A stretch of 64,000 bases of DNA from Adiantum capillus-veneris (lineage: Eukaryota > Streptophyta > Polypodiopsida > Polypodiales > Pteridaceae). Position numbers and translations under genes: made by a program. A model generated the notes under the pieces. The model was not told where the DNA came from. It saw only the letters and a program-made list of their open reading frames with translations, and made no database searches. This document shows positions 31,926-43,030 of this stretch, piece after piece (position 1 is the first letter of the stretch; every line of letters begins with the position of its first letter). Where the stretch lies: NCBI GenBank assembly GCA_014529385.2, contig CM043971.1:28539709-28603708 (forward strand). The letters run 5' to 3'.

Positions 31926-32564
31926 GCGGAAGATCGACATTGTGGATTTTTCACTAGGTGAGTATGCTAAACCATATGACCTAGTTCAGGATGTATCGAT
32001 GCAAGGTCCAAAGATAACTTGGCCCCAATTACTCCATCTTGCACCAAGGATGAGGAGACAATGGACGAAGATGGTAAGTACAAGAAAATCAAGACCAAGG
32101 ATAGCTGGGGCTATCTTTGGGAGAAATCTTGACGACATCCTACCAGCCGTGGATGCCCACATCAAGGGGCAACGTATCTTAAACGTCTACATAGATGGTG
32201 GCGCACATATATGCATCATGAGTGAGAAAATGATGCACCATCTAGGCCTAGAGCTAAGTAGACCGGCACCTTGCAAATAACATCAGCGTGAAATGCGTAG
32301 GCATTGTGAATGCAATCAAAGTGAAGGTATTCAACACAGAAGTGGAGGTAGACATTTTTTTCATGCCACACAAAGGGAGGGCTACCCTATCATTCTTGGA
32401 AGACCTTGGCTCATGGCTATGGAAGCTAAGCAAAACTAGAGTACCGGAATGATTCAAATGAAGGATGCTAAAGGGAAGTCCATATTCTACGACATGAAGA
32501 CTAGGAAGCAACACAACATGATCTTAGAGGCATTGGAAGATGAGTCCACCAGTGACTACTTGTA
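31926..32564 (+). pseudogene. Protease region of copy B
   Basis: The active-site strand 'NVYIDGGAHICIMSEKMMHH' lies at about 32186-32245 in a frame that ends at 32280. A frameshift then gives the 'NAIKVKVFNTEVEVDIFFMP' and 'IILGRPWLMAMEAK' segments. It carries the same DGGA variant as copy A. The coding sequence is broken at 32564 by the TRIM element. Confidence 0.75.
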
Positions 32565-34357
32565 TGTAAAGTGTGAGCTTTGTCCTAAGGTGTGAGTCAA
32601 TGAGAGGAAAGTGGATTTATCCCACATGCTGTGGAGCAAGGCTGTAGAGCTATTTAAAGCTCACTTTCATGAATGAACAACACAACCCATTTTGCACTAC
32701 ATGCTTGTCTATGGTGAGCTTGTGCTAAGCTAAGTCAATACTCAAGATTGTGTTTATGAGTCCAAGCTAATTCTATCTTGGAACCTAATTCACTTGAGTG
32801 ATAACCTTGCTTACACACATGCTCACACATTGAGCTATGTTTCTCTTTCATCCACCATAGCTAGCACAATCCAAATCCTAACATTTGGTATCAGAGCCAT
32901 GGTATGCTAGCTAGGATTGTCATTATGCATTAGTGTGTGTTAATCATTAGCATCTTCATTGGATAGGTTAGCATTGCATAATTGCTGTCACAACACATTA
33001 ACAGTTTCATAGTTAAGTTGCATATCTCACTAATTGAGCACTAATCTAGCTATGTGTGGGCATGTCCTTGGCACACCCAAGAGGCCACTACCCTCCATAG
33101 CTAGGTCGACTTGATTAGGAAGGGGATTAGCATCATTCGAATTGCACTTTAGATTGCTCCCTTTTGCATCAATTTTTGCATCATTCGCCCTTTCAATTAA
33201 ACTCATTGAACTCGTTTCCCCTTTGCATTGCTCACCTCATCTCGAAGCTCTCCTCGCAAGCTTTCCATAGAACCTGCAAGCACTCAAATCCGAGCTCGAG
33301 AACCCCTAAAAACTACATCCCCAATATTGCCTAAAAATAGGTGTGTGTGTGCATGGAACATGCTAACTTGAGCTCAACATTCCATTTTTAGGAGCCCCTC
33401 ACAGGTCTTTGGCACCATAAAGGCTTTGTGAGGCTCGAGGCATTGGGATTTTTTGAGAATGGTGGGTGGCTGCCCACTAGCGCCTTGCATAAGAGCCTTC
33501 GGGTCCGAACGGACCCCGGCCGACTATCCATTGTCCGCGCATGCCCGGCGCCCGGCCTGACCCCTCCCTGCCATCCGGTGACTAGAGACCGGCCGCCTGC
33601 GCGCGTCCTGCCGCGAACGACTGGCGCCTGCTCCCACACCGTCCGTCCACGGGCCACCCCCGTGCACTCAAGCCTTTTGAATAAGGCGTTCGGGTCCGCC
33701 CCTACGGGGGGCCCCCTTCCCGCAGCTGCTTGGTTTTCGGCCTTATGCCAAACCCCCAAAGCCTTCTAAGCAGGCAATCCTGCCTCAAGGGCTCCTATCT
33801 TCCCACAAAGGGGTGCTCCCCACCCTATGCACCGGCTCCAAGGCGAACCTCCACGAGACTTTAAAGCCTCCAAGAACCCTGTAAGGTCTTGCTTCCTCCA
33901 AAACTACAACGAGGCACCCTAAAGCTTTCAAAGCCTCAAAGGCATCAAAAAAAAAAACAACCCGACCAAAGCTGACTTTTGTGAAGAGGGGCTTCACCGA
34001 CGCGACGGTGAAGAGGAGCTTCACATTGAAGAAAAAATCCAAAGTACAAAGCTTTGTCCTAAGGTGTGATTCAATGAGAGGAAAGTGGATTTATCCCACA
34101 TGCTGTGGAGCAAGGCTGTAGAGCTATTTAAAGCTCACTTTCATGAATGAACAACACAACCCATTTTGCACTACATGCTTGTCTATGGTGAGCTTGTGCT
34201 AAGCTAAGTCAATACTCAAGATTGTGTTTATGAGTCCAAGCTAATTCTATCTTGGAACCTAATTCACTTGAGTGATAACCTTGCTTATACACATGCTCAC
34301 ACATTGAGCTATGTTTCTCTTTCATCCACCATAGCTAGCACGATCCAAATCCTAACA
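32565..34357 (+). mobile_element. TRIM-like non-autonomous LTR element
   Basis: LTRs of about 320 bp (32565-32883 and about 34038-34357) share sequence from 'AGCTTTGTCCTAAGGTGTGA' to 'CCAAATCCTAACA'. A perfect initiator tRNA-Met primer site (TGGTATCAGAGCC, 32886-32898) follows the 5' LTR. The flanks are TTGTA and TTGTC, a 5-bp duplication with one change; copy A has TTCGTC uninterrupted at the same place. The 1.15-kb interior codes for no retroelement protein and has a GC-rich part (about 33480-33730) unlike its surroundings. Its size and lack of coding fit a terminal-repeat retrotransposon in miniature. Confidence 0.85.
32886..32898 (+). other. Primer-binding site of the TRIM-like element
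   Basis: TGGTATCAGAGCC begins two bases after the 5' LTR, an exact initiator tRNA-Met complement. Confidence 0.9.
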
Positions 34358-34362
34358 TTGTC

Positions 34363-35361
34363 CACCTCAGGAGAAGAGACAACAACAAGTGAAGAGAGCG
34401 ACAGTAGCATTGAAGTAATGGGGGTCATCCTCAAAGACCCAAAAGGATTGACACAATCTGAAACACCACCGACAAACCAAGAGGGACCATCAAGTACGCA
34501 ACCCTTGGTGGATACAAGTAAGCTACGTTGGATGCTCTCCAGTGAGTTGATTGGTGTGCTAGATAACTTCACTACATTGATGGTTATGACAAGATGACAT
34601 ACATCACAGTGGTATAATGTTGCATAAGACTCAAGGAAGGAAGTAAGACCATAGTGCAAAAGCTCAAAAGGCTTGGGGTAATTCAACAGGAAGCATTGCT
34701 CAAAGAGGTAAGGAATTTGCTACAGGCAGGTTTCATTTACCCCATTGAAGACTCAGAGTGGGTCTCCCTAGTGGTAGTCACGCCAAAGAAGAATGGTAAG
34801 TGGAGAGTTTGTGTAGACTACAAACCTCTCAATGCAGCAACAAAGAGGGATCATTCTCCCTTCCCATTCCAAGATGAAATTCTCAATGAGGTAGTAGGTC
34901 ATGAGCGCTACACAGTATGTGATGGCTACTCAGGCTACTTTCAGATTAGTATTGTAGAAGAAGACCGGAAAAACACAACTTTCATAACACCATGGGGATG
35001 TTTTGCTTACAGAGTGATGCCATTTGGCCTCGCCAATGCTTCGTCCACAATCCAACGCTATGTGACTTTTGTCTTCCAGCCATACTTTGGGACATCAATA
35101 CGAGTCTTCATACATGATTTTTGCATCTACAGTTCATGCTCCCTCCATTTGAGCAAGGTCTATGATGGCCTGGCTAGGCTGCAAACCTTGGGTGGCCAGC
35201 TTAAGGTGGATAAGTGTCACATTGGTGAAATCAAGGTCACTCTTCTTGGCCATGTAATTTCAGCAAAAGGGATTGAGGATGACCCTAGCAAATTCAACCT
35301 TTGGTATCTTTGTCATCACCCACCACAACTAAGAAATTGGTCGTTTTCCTTCAAAAGGTAA
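34363..35361 (+). pseudogene. Reverse transcriptase of copy B
   Basis: After a linker (34363-34600) and a frame change, the frame 34654-35361 encodes the RT: 'WRVCVDYKPLNAATKRDHSP', 'YTVCDGYSGYFQISIVEEDR', 'YRVMPFGLANASSTIQRY', then 'VFIHDFCIYSS' where the catalytic FIDDF has become FIHDF, and 'LLGHVISAKGIEDDPSK'. Loss of an active-site Asp plus frameshifts make it inactive. The empty target of the copy-A transposon (CATTTACC, single copy) is at about 34735. Confidence 0.9.
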
Positions 35362-35940
35362 GTTATTTGAGCAGGTTCATTCACTTCCTCTCTGAGGTGG
35401 TCCTCCCTTTACAACAAGTCATCCACAGAGATGTCTTCTCATGGAGTGAAGAAAATGAGCAACAGTTTACCAAAGTGAAACAAATCCTGGCTACACTTCC
35501 CACCATTGCACCCCCCAGATGGGACGAGCCATTTTATGTGAACCCCAGTGTAGGAAGTGATACACTGGGAGCCATACTAATGAAAAAGGGCCCTCAAAAC
35601 CTCTTTCATGCGACCTATCTATTTCTCTAGTCGTGTCATGATCCCATCAGAAAAAGGATTCACCGCAGTAGAGCACATGGTGCTTGCATTAATGTTTGCC
35701 ACTACAAAGCTCTACACTTATCTATTGCATATACCCTTTGTAATTCTAACAATGGAAGAGGTCTTTCCGTACGTGATGCAACACATGGATGTCTCATCTA
35801 GAATCTCTAAGTGGCTTGTTAGATTACAAGAGTTTGATTACACCATGCACGTAGAAAACTCCACCAGGGCTAGTCTAGCAGGTATTCTTACTCATTGTCA
35901 CTATGAGAAGAAGCTAAAGGTCAACACAGAAGGTAAATAA
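35301..35940 (+). pseudogene. RT connection and RNase H of copy B
   Basis: Frames 35301-35630 and 35608-35940 give 'VSYLSRFIHFLSEVVLPLQQ', 'WDEPFYVNPSVGSDTLGAIL' (first RNase H strand), 'YFSSRVMIPSEKGFTAVEHM' and 'RLQEFDYTMHVENSTRASLA', the expected gypsy RNase H sequence with frame breaks. It matches 1020-130 of copy A. Confidence 0.8.
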
Positions 35941-36205
35941 GTGACACCAATGGTAGAAATTCCTAAGCTAGAAAGAGCTCATTCTCTTTTCTTTGATGGA
36001 GCATACAAAAGAATAGTGGACCAGTCTACAACTAGAATCATCATTTTCAATGAGAAAAAGGAAAGGTATTCTCTATTAGACAGTTGTTACACTCCCACTC
36101 TAACAATGATGCAGAGTACGCAACTTTAATTCTTGGATTAGAACAATGTATTTTGCAAGGGATTCAACACCTAAATGTGTTTGGCAATGCTATTCTTTTG
36201 ATAAA
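35941..36205 (+). pseudogene. Archaeal-type RNase H of copy B, truncated
   Basis: 'ERAHSLFFDGAYKRIVDQST' is followed, after a frame change, by 'HSNNDAEYATLILGLEQCIL' and 'VFGNAILLIKQI', the DG.../NNDAEY.../GNA pattern of the second RNase H found in Tat elements. At about 36205 it passes directly into tandem-array sequence, marking a breakpoint. Confidence 0.8.
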
Positions 36206-37590
36206 GCAGATATATGTTTCAATAGAGTTAGCTTGGACAAGTGGTGATCTTGGAACAAAACACCCATGTAAAACATATCATGGGTATTCCAAGTGATTAG
36301 AAAGATTACCATTTAAGATATAACCTTATAGGTTGGACAAATGGAGCTTGGCTTGGAGAAATGGTGGACCTTTGATTCTCTCCATGTTTCAATGGAGCCT
36401 ATCTTGGATAAATGGTGGAGCTTGCTTCTGTCCATGTTTCGATGGAGCCTAGCTTGAACAGTTGGTGGAACTTTGCTTCTCTCTATGTTTCAATAGAGTT
36501 AGCTTAGACACGTGGTGGATCTTCAAACTAAGCCAACTACTATCAATGTTTCCTAGCTTGGACAAGTGGAGTGTTTCTCTACTCCATGTTTCAATGGATC
36601 TTAGCTTGGACAAGTGTTGGACCTTAAAACAAAAACCCCATGTACAACATAGAATGGATTTTCTAGATTTCAATGGAGTCTAGATTTAACAAATGGTGGA
36701 GCTTGTTTTCATCCATGTTTCAATGAAACTAGCTTGGACAAGTGGTGGACCTTGTAACAAACCCCCCCATGTACAACATATCATTGGTTTTCTAAGTGAT
36801 GGGAAGGAATACCATTCAAGATATAAACTTATAGCTTGGATAAGTAGTTGACTTTAAAACCAAATTCATCATAATACAATGAAATACAGGTTAGCCAATT
36901 CCTAAATCTTGAGACCAAACCTCCCATGCTATTAGAGATAATAAATTGGATAAGTGGTGGACCTTCTATTATTTTCCCATGCCTAGTTTAGACTACCGGT
37001 ACACTTTGCAGCTATAAAGGTTGGACGAGTTGTGGAGCCTTGTTTCTATCCATGTTTTAATGGATCCTAGCTTGGACAAGTGGTGGACCTTGGAAAAAAG
37101 CTTCCATGTACAACATATATGAGGTTTTCCATGTTTTAATGGAACCTATCTTGGACAAATGGTGAATCTTGCTTCTCTCCATGTTGATTTTGGAACTACC
37201 TTAGACAAGTGGTGGAGCTTTGCTTTTCTACTCTTCATAATACAATGAAGTATACGTTGGTTACATGGTGAATCTTAAGGCCAAACCTCCCATTTTACTA
37301 GAGATGATAGGTTGGACAAGTGGATCAACCTTCTATCATTTCTCCATGACTATATTGGACAATTAGTAGACCTAACATCTCTCTATGTTGTCTAGAGATA
37401 AGCTTGGACAAGTGATGGACCCTACTTCTCTCTTCCCTTGGTTTACTAGTTTGAAGACTCAGTATATATACTTTCTTAGATCTAGCTTGAACAAGTGGTG
37501 GACCTTGTATCCACAATCTTAATTCATTACAAAAAAGTATACAAAAAAATAACATAGGAATCTTGGTTTGAAGGTCAAGCAATTAGGTTC
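36206..37590 (+). repeat. Tandem array, plus-oriented core, part 1
   Basis: Degenerate units of roughly 40-70 bp are built on 'CAATGGAGCCTAGCTTGGAC' joined to 'AAGTGGTGGACCTT'. More than a dozen cores are visible, often with 'TCTCTCCATGTTTCAATGGA' between them and AT-rich linkers such as 'GATATAACCTTATAGGTTGG'. This part is more diverged than the stretch after 39.4 kb. No coding content is credible. Confidence 0.85.
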
Positions 37591-38274
37591 CAAATGCACA
37601 TAATAATATATTTTCCACCCATAATAAAAGAAAGTTAAATATGTTATTACCAAATTGACAAAGGTAACGTCCAAGAATTCTAGCTTTGCATCTTGTCAGA
37701 TCTAAATCTTCATCAAGGCGACATGCATGTATACATCAACTTTCAAGCCATTCAAGAATACATGCACTTAGATTCCATAGTTTTGTTTTCAAAGTCTTTT
37801 AGGTTCTAAAACTCTTTCACGTAAAGTATGTAATGACAAAATTCTTGAAGCAAACATTTGTGCCCAAGAAAAAGATCCATCTCACATATTTAAAGTCCAT
37901 GAATTCTTTGATCCATACTTACAAGTTTTATTTTGACATCAAACATCAATTCTCTCATAGTTACAAATAAATGCAACCTCGATATGAATTGACAAAAAAT
38001 GAATTTCTTTTACTATATGACCCAACATAGGCCCCAATCAAATAAAAAATGAGTCTCCAAAAATTTGGGTGCACTCTAGCAATACATCAGAGTCCCCTTA
38101 TAATAAGATGCACTCCAATAGTACATTGAAGTCCCCTTAGATTAGGGTGCACTCCATTCAAGTGTTCATAAAATTGACACACCTTTGTTTTTTTATAAAA
38201 AAGACTATATCAAATTATACAAATGTTGAAAGATACACACTAGAATAAAAAAAGCATCTTATGGCCATATTTAT
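37591..38274. other. Non-array interval next to the FCP1-like exon, with a short repeat
   Basis: This is AT-rich sequence without array cores. At about 38068-38165 a unit of about 47 bp starting 'TGCACTC(C/T)A' and containing 'AGTCCCCTTA' is repeated two and a half times. On the minus strand this is immediately 3' of the FCP1-like coding end and may be its 3' untranslated region. Confidence 0.5.
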
Positions 38275-39050
38275 TCAATTCTTTCGTGTTGACAAGTACA
38301 CACCAAGGACATAATTTGTCTCAGAATCACTATACTGATTTACAATTGTGTTGTATGTATAGACTCTCTTATCTCTTGCATACAACCATCCTACCAACCA
38401 TGGAATTATGGTTCTCTGCAAGAAGTTTTGAAGTTGCTCGGAAGTTTGCCTCCACATCTTTGGAAATATAAGATATGTCCCTGGCATGTTCCACATCACC
38501 CTATATGGAGTGTCATCAAAAATTAAGGTATTGTTTGCATCCAAATCCTCAAATATCTTCCAAATATCACTCAAATTTTTGTGATAAACCCTTGTAAATC
38601 CTAACATAATATTTGGATTTTGGCAATTTTTGTTACTCATAAACACTTTGAACTTGGTATACTGCTCAGGAAAACATTTTTGTGTGATGCGTTGCACCCT
38701 TGTTAAGTTATAGCAACTCCATATCCATAGCTCAAAGTATTCAGCACAAAAATCCAAAAAACTTTGTGCGTCTGGTCGCACCACATGATAAACTTCATCT
38801 TTATCCTCCACAAGTCGCATGTGTTGAGCCCAAGATGGCATAGAATCTCCATGTTTCATTTCAATTGTCTTGAGAAGTAACCCCTCTAGATCCAAGATAA
38901 GTACTCTTTTGATGTCCTTGAAAGAAAGTGGTAGGTGATAAGGAGGTGATTCATTCCTTGGACAAGGTCTTGGAGGAGGTTGGATGGGTAATTCAATATT
39001 TTTCTTCAATTTATGCCAGCATATAGCCAATCCATTTTTCTGTAATGGTT
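38275..39050 (-). CDS. FCP1/NIF-domain (HAD-fold) phosphatase-like exon
   Basis: The minus strand from about 39050 (after a good acceptor TTTAATTTCAG) to the stop at 38275 encodes 'PLQKNGLAICWHKLKK', a proline-rich linker, then a CTD-phosphatase-like domain: 'KRVLILDLEGLLLKT', 'VVRPDAQSFLDFCAEYFELW', 'IWSCYN', 'DIWKIFEDLDANNTLIFDDT' and 'NMPGTYLIFPKMW'. Active FCP1/SCP enzymes use DxDx(T/V); here the second Asp is Glu (DLEGLL). A changed second Asp is, from memory, common in a plant subfamily. The final 'FDD' acidic pair is kept. The reading frame has no ATG at its start and follows a splice acceptor, so it is a 3' exon. No stops interrupt the roughly 258 codons. It is an island within the tandem array. 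Confidence 0.75.
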
Positions 39051-39061
39051 CTGAAATTAAA
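39051..39061 (-). other. Probable splice acceptor of the FCP1-like exon
   Basis: The minus strand reads TTTAATTTCAG directly before the codons for P-L-Q-K-N-G-L. This decides the exon boundary in place of an internal start codon. Confidence 0.6.
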
Positions 39062-39410
39062 GAACAAGAACACTTAATGCAAACACAACAATAGACATGA
39101 GTTTTACATTGTCTACCCTAAGGTTTTATTAGATACCAAAATCCATCTATGATCTACTCATTAATAGAAAGAAAGTCAAATTAAAATCCTGACTCTTTTT
39201 TATGCTACACTCTCTCTTAGTCTCAATACCATGGAGGTCAACTAGACTTAAGTCAACTAATAACTACTACTTGTTGTTAAAGGTATGCTTGAAGTGCATA
39301 AGGCTTTACCAATGCTCTAGTGTAGAATGGGTATTTAGGTCTCAAGGTCTACCACTTATCCAAGCAAAGATCCATTTAGATATGGAAACCCAATTTTTCT
39401 TAATATAATG
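39062..39410. other. Non-array interval upstream of the FCP1-like exon
   Basis: This is AT-rich sequence with no array cores and no ORF of note. It is likely intron of the FCP1-like gene if the acceptor at 39051 is used. Confidence 0.4.
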
Positions 39411-42400
39411 ATATAGAGTGGACAAGTGGTGAATCCTGAGACCAAACCACTCATGCTACTCGGGATAATAGGTTGGACAAGTGGTGGACCTTGAATGTAA
39501 ACCCCCCATGTACAAAGTATCAGGGGTTTTGGGTATTTCAATCGACTCTAGCATCTTCGAGACATGGTGGAGCTTACTTCTCTCCATGTTTCAATGGAGT
39601 CTATCTTGGATAAATGGTGGAGCATCATTCTCTCCATGTTTCAATGGAGCCTAGCTTGGACAAGTGGTGGACGTTTGTTTCTCTCTATGTTTGAACAGAT
39701 TTAGCTTGGACAAGTGGTGGACCTTGGAACAAAATCCCCATGTAAAACATATCATGGACATTACAAGTGGTGAGAAAAAATACCATTCAATATATAACCT
39801 TATAGGTTGGACAAGTGGTGGACCTTAACACCCAATTATTATTAATATAATGACATAGAGTGGACAAGTGGTGAATCTTGCAACCAAACCTACTAGGAAA
39901 AGTAGGTTGGACAAGTGGTGGACCTTGAATGCAAACCCCCCATGTAAAAAATATCACTCATGCTACTAGGAATAATTTGATATTAAGGTCCATGTTTCAA
40001 TGGAGCCTAGCTTGGAAAAGTGGTGGACCTTTGTTTCTCTCTATGTTTCAATAGAATTAGCTTGGACAAGTGGTGGACCTTGGAACAAAACCCCCATGTA
40101 AAGCATGTCATGGGCATTACAAGTGGTGAGGAAAAATACCATTCAAGGTATAACCTTATAGGCTGGACAAGTGGTGGACCTTAGCACCCAATTCCTCTTA
40201 TTATAATGACATAGAGTGGAAAAGTCGTGAATTGTGAGACCAAACCTACTAGGGATAATAGGGTGGACAAATGGTTGACCTTGAATGTAAATCACCCATG
40301 TACAAAATATCATGGGTTTTGCATATTTCAATGGAGCCTAGCATATAGGAGACATGGTGGAACTTACTTATGTCCATGTTTTAATGGAGCCTATCTAGGA
40401 GAAATGGTGGAGGTTCCTTCTCTCCATGTTTCAATGGAGCCTAGCTTGGACAAGTCGTGGACCTTTGTTTCTCTCTATGTTTAAATATGGTTAGCTTGGA
40501 CAAGTGGTGGATCTTGGAATGAAACTCCCATGTAAAACATATCATGGGCATTTCAAGTGACGAGAAAGGATACCATTTAAGATATAACCTTATAGGTTGG
40601 ACAAGTGGTGGACCTTAACACAATATAATGACATAGAGTGTACAAGTGGTGAATCTTTAAACCAAACCACTCATGCTACTAGGGATAATAGGTTAAACAA
40701 GTGGTGGGCCTTGAAATAAAACCCCCTAGAGTGTTTCAATGGAGCCTAGCTTGGAAACATGGTAAATCTTGCTTCTCTCCATGTTTCAATGCAGCCTATC
40801 TTGGATAAATGGTGGAGCATCATTCTCTCCATGTTTCAATGGAGCCTAGCTTGGACAAGTGGTGGACCTTTATTTCTTTCTATGTTTGAATAGAGTTATC
40901 TTGGAAAAGTGGTGGACCTTGGAACAAAACCCCCATGTAAAACATATCATGGGCATTACAAGTGGTGAGAAAAAATACCATTTAATATATAACCTTATAG
41001 GTTGGACGAGTGGTGGACCTTAACACCCAATTATTCTTAATATAATGACATAGAGTGGATAAGTGGTGAACTTGGGACCAAACCTACTAGGGAAATAGGT
41101 TCGACAAGTGGTGGACCTTGAATGTAAACCCCCCATGTACAAAATATCACTCATGCTACTAGAAATAATTTGGTATTAAGGTCCATGTTTCAATGCAGCC
41201 TAGCTTGGAAAAGTGGTGGACCTTTGTTTCTCTCTATGTTTCAATAGATTTAGCTTGGACAAGTGGTGGACCTTGGAACAAAACCCCCATGTAAATCATG
41301 TCATGGGCATTACGAGTGGTGAGAAAAAATACCATTCAAGCTATAACATTATAGGTTGGACAAGTAGTGGACCTTAACACCCAATTCCTCTTAATATAAT
41401 GACATAGAGTGGACAAGTGGTGAATCATGAGACCAAACCTACTAGGGATAATAGGTTGGACAAGTGGTGAACCTTGAATGTAAACCCCCCATGTACAAAA
41501 TATTATGGGTATTGGGTATTTCAATGGAGCCTACCAACTTGGAGACATGGTGGAGCTTATTTCTCTCCATGTTTCAATTATAGGCTTGGACAAGTGGTGG
41601 ACCTTTCTTTCTCTATATGTTTTAATAGAGTTAGCTTGGACAAGTGGTGGACCTTGGAATGAAACCCCCATGTAAAACATATCATGGGCATTTCAAGATG
41701 TGAGAAAGGATACCATTTAAGATATAACCTTATAGGTTGGACAAGTGGTGGACCTTAACACATAGTTCTTCTTAATATAATGACATAGAGTGTACAAGTG
41801 GTGAATCTTGAGACCAAACCACTCGTGCTACTAGGGATAATAGGTTGGACAAGTGGTGGACCTTGAATGTAAACCCCTCATGTACAAAATTATGGGTTTA
41901 GGGTATTTCAATGGAGCCTAGCTTGGAGACATGGTGGAGATTGCTTCTCTCAATTGTTCAATGGAACCTATCTTGGAGAAATGGTGGATCATCCTTCTCT
42001 CTATGTTTCAATAGAGTTAGCTTGGACAAGTGGTGGGTCTTGGAACAAAACCCCTTTGTAAAACATAGCATGGACATTACAAGTGATAAGGAAAAATATC
42101 ATTCAAGATATAACCTTACAGGTTGGAAAAGTGGTGATGGACCTTGACAAGTGGTGAAGGATACCATTTAAGATATACCCTTATAGGTTGGACAAGTGGT
42201 GGACCTTAACACCCAGTTATTCTTAATATAATGACATAGAGTGGATAAGTGGTGAATCTTAAGACCAAACCACTCATGCTACTAGGTATAATACATTAGA
42301 GAAGTGGTAGACCTTGAATGTAAACACCCCATGTACAAAATATCATGGTTTTAGGGTGTTTCAATGGAGCCTAGAATCTTGGAGACATGGTAGATCTTGA

Positions 42401-42520
42401 TTCTTTCCATGTTTGAATGGCACCTATCTTGGAAAAATGATGGAGGTTACTTCTCTCCATGCTTCAATGGAGCCTAGCTTTGACAAGTGGTGAACCTTTT
42501 CTTCTCTCTATCCGTGTGTG
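39411..42520 (+). repeat. Tandem array, plus-oriented core, part 2 with higher-order units
   Basis: It is dense with TTGGACAAGTGGTGGACCTT cores. A larger unit marked by 'TATAACCTTATAGGTTGG' recurs at about 39792, 40150, 40582, 40987, 41341, 41722 and 42109 (354-432 bp apart). Three consecutive units are themselves repeated with a shift of about 1.14-1.20 kb (39792/40987, 40150/41341, 40582/41722), showing a recent tandem duplication. No gene lies within. Confidence 0.9.
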
Positions 42521-43030
42521 CTTTCTGTGTGTTTGCTGCTTGCCTGCTTTCTCTGTGTGCGTTGCTCGTGCGCTCTCTGTGCCTAATCTTGATAGGGTTT
42601 ATTAGAATGCCACGTATGCTACAAGTCCATGTTTTATCATAGGATTAAAAAAAACAAAAGCAATATAAAACATTAACCAATTCACACAAGTCCTTGACCC
42701 CGCCCGGGGCGCTGCCCCGGACCCCGCCCGGAACAATATCCCAAAATCAGCCTCCCAAGCCCCGCCATCGAGAGCGCTATATTCCACATCCCCATCAAGA
42801 GCGCTACCCCCAAACCTCACGTGGAAGCGCTGCCTGGTCACCCCATTGTGGCATTGCCCTAAGACCCCGCATCTGGAGTGCTAAATGGGAACATTCTTCA
42901 TTAGTGAAATTTTGAACATAAATTATATTTAGCATATACTTAAATATAATACAAATATTAACATATTAACTATACTACTAATTTACTATAGCAGTTCTAG
43001 ATTATGTCCCATACTATATTTAAGGTGCCA
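42521..43030. repeat. Spacer between the opposed arrays with a GC-rich degenerate repeat
   Basis: 42521-42600 is T/G/C-rich ('TGTGTGCTTTCTGTGTGTTT'). 42695-42890 holds about six degenerate units around 'GGGCGCTGCCCC' / 'GAGCGCTA', including the hairpin-capable 'GGGGCGCTGCCCC'. The rest is AT-rich. No gene was seen. Confidence 0.65.

Larger units (their letters stand above)
23862..36205 (+). mobile_element. Tat-like gypsy retrotransposon, copy B body (defective, interrupted)
   Basis: On the plus strand the order is ORF0 N-part, (element C), ORF0 C-part, gag capsid, gag tail, protease, (TRIM element), RT, RNase H and start of archaeal-type RNase H, collinear with copy A read on the minus strand. 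Its LTR-like 5' end lies at 8.2-11.3 kb, separated by element D. The body ends at about 36205 within the second RNase H, where it passes abruptly into the tandem array; integrase and 3' LTR are absent. Many stops and frameshifts are present and the RT active site is mutated (FIHDF). Confidence 0.85.

Noticed and set aside
33428-33769. A 113-codon ORF in the TRIM-like element as a gene
   Set aside because: It is open on both strands because of GC-rich composition and has no recognisable domain. It is kept only as a finding about possible capture.
38275-39030. 39030 as start codon of the FCP1-like gene
   Set aside because: The codon there is TTG in the continuing reading frame, and protein-like sequence extends upstream to a splice acceptor at 39051.
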